From positions 1 through 8,363 of the forward strand of contig JAFGDI010000228.1 in NCBI GenBank assembly GCA_016932145.1: a stretch of 8,363 nucleotides of DNA, given 5' to 3'. The stretch comes from Sedimentisphaerales bacterium (GTDB taxonomy: Bacteria; Planctomycetota; Phycisphaerae; Sedimentisphaerales; SM23-30). Under the pieces are notes generated by a model that made no database searches, was not told the DNA's origin, and saw nothing but the letters and a program-made list of their open reading frames with translations. Shown here one piece after another: positions 1 to 4,780 of the stretch (positions are counted from its first letter, which is position 1; each line of letters opens with the position of its first letter). The translations under genes were made by a program, and so were the position numbers.

Positions 1-534
1 CGCAATCTCAGCCAGTATGCCAGCAAACTCAGCGGTTAGCGAATCTTCAAGATTATTATCAAAATCATAATAAAACATTACCGTCCAGTCGGCATTACCC
101 TCCGTCAGAGAAAGAGAGTAATTGCCCGGCTGAAAATCCTTGAGAGAATGCTGAAACACACTGGTCTCAATATAATATGTACCAGAGGACGGAGCGGTCC
201 ACTGAATATACGCACCACTTTCCAAGCCTGAATCATCGTCACTGGCAATAATATTTGTACCAGTAGAGTCATACAAATTAACCACAGGATCAGTAAAACC
301 TGTTACCTCATATAAATCTGGCAGGCCGCTGCCGTCGGTGGGTATTGCTTCTGTCCCCCTGCTTTCACAACGGATATGATAAGTATGACCAGCCTGTGCC
401 GTAAACCGAAAACTGTCAACATCTGCTAATGAGCTGAAGTCTCCCTCATACACACTGCCATCTGCAAGAATCGATTCCACAGGCAAGTTAACTGACAATA
501 AAACTCTATCTTCGAGCTTTTCCAGATTTAACAT
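1..534 (-). CDS. LEDR-motif secreted protein with PPC-like and clostripain-like (C11) domains, 5' part only
   Basis: The window holds the first 178 codons, open to the left edge, so the C-terminus is missing. Residues 4-14 read LEKLEDRVLLS, the LEPR/LEDR-xLL motif found at the N-terminus of very large exported planctomycete proteins; no ordinary hydrophobic signal peptide precedes it. Residues about 35-145 look like a bacterial pre-peptidase C-terminal (PPC) beta domain: DVDSFRFTAQAG near the start, DPVVNLYDSTG and SDDDSG in the middle, and SGTYYIE and GNYSLSL at the end. After that comes DWTVMFYYDFDNNLED, which closely resembles the opening strand of clostripain-family (C11) cysteine peptidases (WTVMVYMxADNNLE). 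The catalytic His and Cys would lie outside the window. The ATG is chosen because AGGTGG sits 8 nt upstream. The LEDR and PPC assignments are firm; the peptidase domain is inferred from its first strand only. The protein probably acts at the cell surface or outside. Confidence 0.8.
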   Translation of the reverse strand, partial: MLNLEKLEDRVLLSVNLPVESILADGSVYEGDFSSLADVDSFRFTAQAGHTYHIRCESRGTEAIPTDGSGLPDLYEVTGFTDPVVNLYDSTGTNIIASDDDSGLESGAYIQWTAPSSGTYYIETSVFQHSLKDFQPGNYSLSLTEGNADWTVMFYYDFDNNLEDSLTAEFAGILAEIA

Positions 535-816
535 ATAATCCACCACCTCTTAAGGTAACTCTGTTTTGATACTTTCTAACTATGTAAACAGTATCGCCTA
601 ATGACAGATTACACTTAATAAGCTGGATCATTTTATTACCTGAAATTTGTTATTTCACTAAACAAACCACCTTCTATATTTACATTTTATTACACCTATA
701 ATATCACAATGGCTAAATCCTGCTCCATAACGAGCAACCATTACACCACTTAAAAAAAAGGTGAAAATAGGATATCTTTGCTAATATTTCAATACCAAAA
801 CATTATAGGCCTGTAT
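535..816. other. Intergenic region between two minus-strand genes
   Basis: These 282 bases are AT-rich and lie between the small gene to the right and the LEDR-protein gene to the left. Apart from the ribosome binding site at its left end I see no gene, strong hairpin or repeat. The minus strand carries a TATAAT at 802-807 but without a convincing -35 box, so a promoter for the LEDR-protein gene is possible but not shown. Confidence 0.4.
543..548 (-). promoter_or_regulatory. Shine-Dalgarno site of the LEDR-motif protein gene
   Basis: AGGTGG reads on the minus strand 8 nt before the ATG at 534. It fixes the start directly in front of the LEDR motif and supports a very short N-terminal leader. 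Confidence 0.6.
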
Positions 817-1122
817 TTACCACATTTCTGATTGATAAGAACCACAAATACCACTTGGCCCTACGCTTACGGCTGGTATATCACTTTCAACAAAAGACTC
901 CGGCTGTTCATATAGCTCTTCTCTAAACTGCTGGCTGAGAATGCCCCGGTCAGCGAGTTCGCGAACAATTGATTCGGCAAGGTAAGACAAAACCGCATCA
1001 TCCATTGCCGTCAGAGACTGTATCTCTTGTATTGACCCTCGAGCCGGACACTCAGACCGATCAGGTCTTATATTATTACCGGTTGAAACTCTGAACCGAC
1101 GAGAAATATTAAATCTAAGCAT
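817..1122 (-). CDS. Small hypothetical protein, about 101 aa
   Basis: I do not recognise a family. The frame is open further upstream to a GTG at 1239, but the better start is the ATG at 1122: AAGGAG lies 8 nt before it, and the upstream extension reads poorly as protein. The 101-aa product has a basic N-terminus (MLRFNISRRFRV), a central stretch of about 45 residues rich in Leu, Glu and Ala that should be helical (from SIQEIQSLTAMDD through REELYEQPESF), and a Ser/Gly-rich C-terminus ending SYQSEMW. There is no membrane segment or signal peptide. It has the same orientation as the LEDR-protein gene, 282 bases away, so co-expression is possible but not evident. A real gene is likely from the ribosome binding site and the protein-like composition; its role is unknown. 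Confidence 0.55.
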   Translation of the reverse strand: MLRFNISRRFRVSTGNNIRPDRSECPARGSIQEIQSLTAMDDAVLSYLAESIVRELADRGILSQQFREELYEQPESFVESDIPAVSVGPSGICGSYQSEMW

Positions 1123-1130
1123 TTTCAGCT

Positions 1131-1136
1131 CTCCTT
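1131..1136 (-). promoter_or_regulatory. Shine-Dalgarno site deciding the start of the 101-aa gene
   Basis: AAGGAG on the minus strand, 8 nt before the ATG at 1122. The alternative upstream GTG at 1239 has no comparable site. Confidence 0.55.
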
Positions 1137-1548
1137 CTGGCCTTTTAACAGACCGATTACCAGTAAAAAACAACATACCAGGAAGGGCTTGGGAGGGAGA
1201 TGCGAAAACCAGAGCTCGGTTCCACCCTTTGGACAGCACTTACCATCCATAATATTTTTCGACATAATAACGAAAAACCTTTAATAAATAAATAAAAAAC
1301 CTAACAAAAACCTAACTACTTGCAATAATAACAGATACGATAAAAATCCGAATTCCGAATGAATTTTTCTCTGAAATAGTTATAAAAAAAACTACTCCTG
1401 AAAAATTTTCAGAGCCTTATCCCAATTCCAACCAATTGCAAAATATACAGCCAAAGGCTTTGTAACTAATACAATACAAACCAAGTGATTTCTTCACATC
1501 TACCAAAACATATATACACATAAGCGATTTATTTGTAATGACTTAAAG

Positions 1549-1581
1549 AAAAAGGTGCCAGGCACCGTTTTTGTGCCCTGG
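1549..1581. repeat. REP-like palindrome (GGTGCC-A-GGCACC) flanked by A and T runs
   Basis: A run of five A precedes GGTGCCAGGCACC (1554-1566, a perfect 6+6 palindrome around one base), which is followed by G and five T. An alternative hairpin overlaps it: CCAGGCAC (1558-1565) can pair with GTGCCCTGG (1573-1581) with one bulged base and a 7-nt loop. From general knowledge, A-run/GGTGCC(A/T)GGCACC/T-run palindromes are scattered in many bacterial genomes and resemble REP sequences mobilised by RAYT (IS200-like) transposases. It could also act as a terminator. No transposase gene lies nearby. Confidence 0.55.
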
Positions 1582-1677
1582 TTATCTTTTAATGCAAAGT
1601 TCAATCACGACCCGAAACAGAAAAGACACAAATTAGTAATTAGTTATATAACCTTGCAGCCGCCATAGGTTATAATT

Positions 1678-1689
1678 GTAACCGTTCAC
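1678..1689 (+). repeat. Solitary GTAACCGTTCAC terminal repeat, possible remnant of an IS66-like short element
   Basis: This 12-mer is identical to the left end of the complete element at 2700-2931, but no matching right end (GTGAACGGTTAC) occurs before the next gene. The 8 bases immediately before it, TTATAATT (1670-1677), recur exactly at 1754-1761. If these are target duplications, the element would be 1678-1753 (76 bp) with a decayed right end. The octamer is AT-only in AT-rich DNA, so the match may be chance. Confidence 0.45.
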
Positions 1690-1793
1690 TCATTTGTGGA
1701 TATCGCAAGATTATGATCATTAGAGCAGATAAAAATATCATTCATTGGAAGAATTATAATTGCCGTATTGGTTATCCCAGGAGGACTTATTAA

Positions 1794-2201
1794 ATGGAAT
1801 ACAATGGCTCGTGTTTATGCAAAGAAGTAGAGTATAAGATAGTGGGAACATTTGATAGCTTTTACCTATGCCACTGTAAATTATGTAGAAAAGATACAGG
1901 CTCTGCCCATGCAGCTAATCTGTTTTCTTCTACCGCCAAACTCGAATGGATTAAAGGTCAGGAAAATGTTCGAAGGTTCCATCTGAAAAAATTTAATCAT
2001 GTAAAAGCATTTTGCGCAATATGCGGCTCAGCCCTGCCAAGTATGCAAATGGACGACACACTGCTGGTAGTACCAGCCGGCAGCCTCGACTGTAATCTGG
2101 ATGTTGCCCCCAATGCCCACATCTTCATTTCCAACAAGGCTAACTGGGACGATAAACTTGAAACTATTAAATCATTTCAACATTTACCAGATGAGCAATA
2201 G
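1794..2201 (+). CDS. GFA/CENP-V domain zinc protein
   Basis: The 135-aa product has the full cysteine pattern of the GFA family (glutathione-dependent formaldehyde-activating enzyme / CENP-V fold): C7 and C9 in GSCLCKEVEY, C26, C28 and C31 in CHCKLCRK, and C74 and C77 in FCAICGSALP. These seven cysteines usually hold one or two zinc ions. Length and motif order match the single-domain members. Biochemical roles in this family are poorly settled: the founding member was reported to help condense formaldehyde with glutathione, but most members are uncharacterised, so no substrate is claimed. It is cytoplasmic, with no signal or membrane segment. AGGAGG at 1779-1784 supports the ATG. The gene stands alone, with a terminal-repeat remnant upstream and a short mobile element starting 31 bp after its stop. 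Confidence 0.9.
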   Translation: MEYNGSCLCKEVEYKIVGTFDSFYLCHCKLCRKDTGSAHAANLFSSTAKLEWIKGQENVRRFHLKKFNHVKAFCAICGSALPSMQMDDTLLVVPAGSLDCNLDVAPNAHIFISNKANWDDKLETIKSFQHLPDEQ

Positions 2202-2454
2202 CTAATGATTACCTTGCAACTTGATTCTGTTTGTAACCGTTAACATGGGTACGAGATAGCTTGCCCAGGCAGGACAGGTATTCCCGAACAGGCTTTGGGT
2301 ATGCCTGTCCTACTATTTGTCGTGAACGGTTACTTTTGTTTTAACTCTCTCAGAAAGATAGCCTGAGTGTACCAAGTCCATATTTATACCTTTTGGGGCG
2401 AAAAAACAATACGCCCTCCATAATAAATAGAGGTATAGTATATTATTCAATATT
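2202..2454. other. Intergenic region holding a short mobile element
   Basis: Most of the left half is the element at 2233-2333. The remaining 120 bases contain a weak hairpin, GGGCG (2396-2400) with CGCCC (2412-2416), and AGAGGT at 2429-2434, about 20 nt before the TTG start of the next gene. No other gene is visible. Confidence 0.45.
2233..2333. mobile_element. 101-bp MITE-like element with IS66-type ends
   Basis: The element starts GTAACCGTTAAC (2233-2244) and ends GTGAACGGTTAC (2322-2333), which are inverted copies with one mismatch. The flanking octamers are TTCTGTTT (2225-2232) and TTTTGTTT (2334-2341), 7 of 8 identical, consistent with an 8-bp target duplication that has since mutated once. 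GTAA termini and 8-bp duplications are hallmarks of the IS66 family, so this is probably a non-autonomous derivative moved in trans. The interior has no coding capacity. It contains a strong stem-loop: 2271-2285 pairs with 2297-2311 (13 of 15 positions complementary) around an 11-nt loop. That hairpin could act as a terminator for the gene upstream, although no T-run follows it. Confidence 0.75.
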
Positions 2455-3045
2455 TTGAAAAGCAGCTGTTATATGAGTTTTTTAGCTGCATCTAAGTGGG
2501 CATTCGGATTAACTGATTTATTGCTTTTTTTAATATTCATTGCATTAGTTTTAATTGCTTGGTATATTTCTGATATCTACACTAGCGTGTATAATTATGC
2601 AAATGATACAAAAAGAGCTAAAAGTGTTTACTGGGATGAAATAAAAGAAAGTCTAATCAGTATTAACAACAGGTTGCAAGATGCTAATTGTAATTTATCG
2701 TAACCGTTCACGCCCCTGGGAACGCCGACAGTTAAGGGCAAAGCCCAAAATCACGACAATTCGGGACCAGGCAAACAAAACGCATTATAAGCGTAAAAAA
2801 CGGTTAGAGTTGAATATTGTAACAGTAAATATAATCCGCTATCTGGGTATCGAGCAATCTGTTAGTTTTGTCTGATAATAGCCGAGCTGGGGCTCGGCGT
2901 TCCCAGAGAAGAAAACCGTGTGAACGGTTACAATTTATCTAATATTGGTAATAAACTAGAAAAAACAAACGATACATTTGTCGATAGACCAATTGATAGA
3001 CTCCCCTACGGTCTTACTCTCTTTAGACTATCTAAAATATTATAA
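2455..3045 (+). pseudogene. Small single-span membrane protein gene, interrupted by a mobile element
   Basis: The intact 5' part (TTG at 2455, or ATG at 2473) codes for up to 82 residues: a short N-terminus, one hydrophobic segment at about residues 20-38 (LTDLLLFLIFIALVLIAWY), then a polar helical stretch (YWDEIKESLISINNRLQD). It stops at a TAA inside the left end of the element at 2700-2931. Removing the element and one copy of the 8-bp duplication joins codon TC|T and continues in the same frame for 34 further codons (2941-3042) to a TAA at 3043-3045, giving 116 aa. This frame continuity is strong evidence that the gene was whole before insertion. I do not recognise the family; one membrane anchor followed by a coiled-coil-like tail is all that can be said. 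Its base composition is AT-rich compared with the genes to the right. There is no good ribosome binding site; AGAGGT at 2429-2434 is about 20 nt from the TTG. The 82-aa truncated product may still be made. Confidence 0.7.
2700..2931. mobile_element. 232-bp MITE-like element with perfect IS66-type ends and 8-bp target duplication
   Basis: The ends are perfect 12-bp inverted repeats, GTAACCGTTCAC (2700-2711) and GTGAACGGTTAC (2920-2931). They are flanked by identical octamers AATTTATC (2692-2699 and 2932-2939). A second, subterminal inverted repeat of 13 bp, CTGGGAACGCCGA (2716-2728) and TCGGCGTTCCCAG (2894-2906), lies inside. The right copy overlaps a local hairpin, GCCGAGC (2881-2887), loop TGGG, GCTCGGC (2892-2898), so the two folds exclude one another. 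GTAA termini plus 8-bp duplications point to the IS66 family. No transposase is encoded; a short open frame crossing the left junction (2681-2875) is not convincing protein. The perfect duplication suggests a more recent insertion than the element at 2233-2333. Confidence 0.85.
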
Positions 3046-3060
3046 CATATAGCATATTTC

Positions 3061-3065
3061 AGGAG
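3061..3065 (+). promoter_or_regulatory. Shine-Dalgarno site of the esterase gene
   Basis: AGGAG ends 6 nt before the ATG at 3072 and lies just after the original stop (3043-3045) of the interrupted membrane-protein gene. The two genes may therefore once have been co-transcribed, or the esterase promoter may lie within the 3' end of that gene. Confidence 0.6.
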
Positions 3066-3071
3066 AATAAA

Positions 3072-4010
3072 ATGAATCGAGTATTAAAAATTGCTTCATT
3101 GGTGATTTTAGTGGCATATGGAGCCTGTCTGGCTCAGCAAGCTCCGGCCCCAAAGACACAGGACTCGCCGGTTATTGATGCTGCCCGTAAGCTCAAAAAT
3201 CCGCCCGTCCTCAGTGCCGGTAGCGGCAAAGAGCTGGGTAATTTCAGGAGCGGTATTCACACGATGACTAGTGCCGGGCTGGAACGCCAATACACCATCG
3301 ATATACCCGAAAATTACGATAAGAACACACCTTATCGGTTGGTTTTTGCCATGCACATGATGGGCGGTAGTATGAAAACTATGGTAGATAATAACTTTTA
3401 TGGCCTCAAAACCTACGCCCACAAGAATAATGTCCCGGTTATTTTCGTAGCACCGCAGGGTTATACCGACCATACGCCATGGCGAGGAGGCGACAACAAA
3501 GACCACATCTTCTTTGCCGATATGCTTAATCTGTTCAAGGACAAGCTCAGCATTGACACATCACGCGTATTCTGCTGCGGCTTCAGCTTTGGTGCTATGG
3601 TCACATACTCGCTTTCGCTGGAGTTTCAGAAAGAACTTCGTGCTGTTGCCTGCTATGCTCCGGCTAACTGGAATATCTATCTGCCAGAAAACAAGCATCT
3701 GCCCCTTGCCTGTTTCAGCACTACAGGTACCGAAGACGGCCTGTGCAAATGGATAAACTCCGACGAACTCAAGCAGGGTGGGAAATATTGCGTTCTGACA
3801 CATATTGAAGATAACGGGCTTAAAACTCTTCCTGAAATACCACTGGCAACCACGCCCACACATGTCACTACCGAATTCAAAGGGCTCCCGGAAGAATACC
3901 CGGTCCTGTTTGGCTCTTTCGTGGGCGGCCATACTGACACCGTAATGGATCCCGGCTCTGATATTAACTGGATATCAAAAGAAACCTGGGATTTCTTTAT
4001 GCGGTTCTAA
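3072..4010 (+). CDS. Exported alpha/beta-hydrolase esterase (feruloyl esterase / PHB depolymerase-like)
   Basis: The 312-aa product has an N-terminal signal (MNRVLKIASLVILVAYGACLA). Cleavage after A21 by signal peptidase I is likely; C19 gives a possible but atypical lipobox (Y-G-A-C). The mature part is an alpha/beta hydrolase of the LpqC/CE1-like esterase type. An oxyanion-type motif HMMGGS is at 95-100. The nucleophile elbow is GFSFG with S172, preceded by the typical DTSRVFCCG. A likely acid, D222, is in GTEDG, and a likely base, H287, is in GGHTDT. Relatives hydrolyse esters such as feruloyl or acetyl groups on plant polysaccharides, or polyhydroxybutyrate; the substrate cannot be read from sequence. 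The usual GGHxWP around the histidine is replaced by GGHTDT. Six cysteines in the mature part could form disulfides, which fits export. The ATG has AGGAG 6 nt upstream. Confidence 0.83.
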   Translation: MNRVLKIASLVILVAYGACLAQQAPAPKTQDSPVIDAARKLKNPPVLSAGSGKELGNFRSGIHTMTSAGLERQYTIDIPENYDKNTPYRLVFAMHMMGGSMKTMVDNNFYGLKTYAHKNNVPVIFVAPQGYTDHTPWRGGDNKDHIFFADMLNLFKDKLSIDTSRVFCCGFSFGAMVTYSLSLEFQKELRAVACYAPANWNIYLPENKHLPLACFSTTGTEDGLCKWINSDELKQGGKYCVLTHIEDNGLKTLPEIPLATTPTHVTTEFKGLPEEYPVLFGSFVGGHTDTVMDPGSDINWISKETWDFFMRF

Positions 4011-4053
4011 AATAACTAATAATCAACAACTTACCAATTTTATCGAATAATGG

Positions 4054-4572
4054 CTAAATAGCGTTTCCCCAGAAATACCAACCCAGTTGCAATAGTACTC
4101 CGGCATAAATACCGGCTACTATGTCATCAAGCAAAACACCCCACTTGCTCTTGAGGCTGTCAAAATAACAGGCGGGCCAGGGCTTGAATATATCAAAAAT
4201 CCGAAAGAGTATAAAACCTGAGGCAGTGTAGGCGACTATCTGCCAGGAGGTCCAATCAGCCCAATTATATAACCAGAGCAAAGCCACTGCCTGACCACAA
4301 ACTTCATCTGAAACGATCATACCCGGGTCATCGCCGTAGTGCTTAATACCCTGATCGCCATAATAGACAGTAGCCCAAAAACCATAAGTCAAGAGTATTA
4401 ATAGAGTTACAAAAGGAACAACACTATTACCAGCCACCAGAGCAATGAGCATGAAAATTAATGCTGTCCATACTGAGCCCCAGGTACCGGGGGCAAAAGG
4501 CATAAAACCCATACCAAAAGCAGAAAGAAACAGCTCAAATGGCCTTACTTTTCCAGTTTTTTTTTCGTTCAA
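4054..4572 (-). CDS. pgpA: Phosphatidylglycerophosphatase A
   Basis: PgpA removes phosphate from phosphatidylglycerophosphate to give phosphatidylglycerol in the inner membrane. All family signatures are present: FGMGFMPFAPGTWGS near the N-terminus, the acidic DDPGMIVSDEVCGQAVAL block in the middle, and FRIFDIFKPWP followed by GVLLDDIVAGIYAG near the end. Hydrophobic segments lie between these blocks, as usual for this small membrane enzyme, and the length (172-174 aa) is typical. There is no ATG at the start. TTG codons occur at 4578 and 4572; AAAGGA at 4581-4586 is only 2 nt from the first but 8 nt from the second, so 4572 is preferred. The gene converges with the esterase gene, leaving 43 bases with no clear terminator hairpin, and diverges from the NADH-binding subunit gene. 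Confidence 0.93.
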   Translation of the reverse strand: MNEKKTGKVRPFELFLSAFGMGFMPFAPGTWGSVWTALIFMLIALVAGNSVVPFVTLLILLTYGFWATVYYGDQGIKHYGDDPGMIVSDEVCGQAVALLWLYNWADWTSWQIVAYTASGFILFRIFDIFKPWPACYFDSLKSKWGVLLDDIVAGIYAGVLLQLGWYFWGNAI

Positions 4573-4580
4573 GAACAAAA

Positions 4581-4586
4581 TCCTTT
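4581..4586 (-). promoter_or_regulatory. Shine-Dalgarno site deciding the pgpA start
   Basis: AAAGGA on the minus strand lies 8 nt from the TTG at 4572 but only 2 nt from the TTG at 4578, favouring the shorter protein. Confidence 0.5.
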
Positions 4587-4705
4587 ATGTTATTGCGGTT
4601 GCCAGGTCGAAAGTAATAGAGTAAACTCAGGCCAGGTTTAAGGCTAAGCTAAAATCCTGCCCGCATAATAGTTTAGTTATACATTACCATCGTAATTATT
4701 TTAAC

Positions 4706-4735
4706 TTGCTTTTTACAACAGCTTGTGACTATTAT
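4706..4735 (+). promoter_or_regulatory. Candidate sigma-70-like promoter of the NADH-binding subunit gene
   Basis: TTGCTT (4706-4711) and TATTAT (4730-4735) are separated by 18 bases in the 200-bp divergent region, about 45 bases before the ATG at 4781. An inverted pair, ACTTGC (4704-4709) and GCAAGT (4740-4745), brackets these boxes and could be an operator. In AT-rich DNA such matches arise easily, so this is tentative. Confidence 0.25.
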
Positions 4736-4769
4736 ATATGCAAGTATGTTATTATTAAACCTTATTTTC

Positions 4770-4773
4770 AGGA
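4770..4773 (+). promoter_or_regulatory. Shine-Dalgarno site deciding the start of the NADH-binding subunit
   Basis: AGGA lies 7 nt before the ATG at 4781. A longer open frame begins at a TTG at 4706, but that extension has no ribosome binding site and no resemblance to the family. Confidence 0.5.
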
Positions 4774-4780
4774 CATATTT

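Larger units (their letters stand above)
1240..1793. other. AT-rich intergenic region of 554 bases with repeats
   Basis: No credible gene is visible on either strand. The region holds a perfect tandem duplication of AAAAACCTAAC (1295-1305 and 1306-1316), a 15-base palindrome CTGAAAAATTTTCAG (1398-1412), a REP-like palindrome (1549-1581), and a solitary GTAACCGTTCAC end (1678-1689). The ribosome binding site of the next gene is AGGAGG at 1779-1784. The region separates divergently transcribed genes, so it must hold promoters, but I cannot point to a convincing one. Confidence 0.5.

Noticed and set aside
802..807. Minus-strand TATAAT as a promoter for the LEDR-protein gene
   Set aside because: There is no acceptable -35 box at the right distance, and it would imply a leader of over 250 nt. 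Such hexamers are expected by chance in AT-rich DNA.
1140..1255. Possible structured RNA leader upstream of the 101-aa gene (several short complementary stretches such as AAGGG with CCCTT)
   Set aside because: The stems are short and match no riboswitch class I know; the evidence is too thin to call.
1295..1316. Tandem AAAAACCTAAC duplication as a regulatory iteron
   Set aside because: There are only two copies in low-complexity AT-rich DNA, with no origin-type or operator context.
1678..2333. The GFA gene as cargo of one larger transposon bounded by the end at 1678 and the right end at 2333
   Set aside because: The octamers outside those ends (TTATAATT and TTTTGTTT) do not match, whereas 2333 pairs well with the left end at 2233, whose flanking octamers match 7 of 8.
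2681..2875. A 64-codon open frame across the left junction of the 232-bp element
   Set aside because: It begins in the interrupted host gene in another frame and runs into element DNA. It has no ribosome binding site and no recognisable protein character.
1678..2931. A CRISPR-like array suggested by recurrent GTAACCGTTCAC
   Set aside because: The copies are in opposite orientations, irregularly spaced, and explained as transposon ends with target duplications.
3108..3940. Several open frames on the minus strand and in another plus frame within the esterase gene
   Set aside because: They lie inside a well-supported gene, lack ribosome binding sites, and read as low-quality protein.
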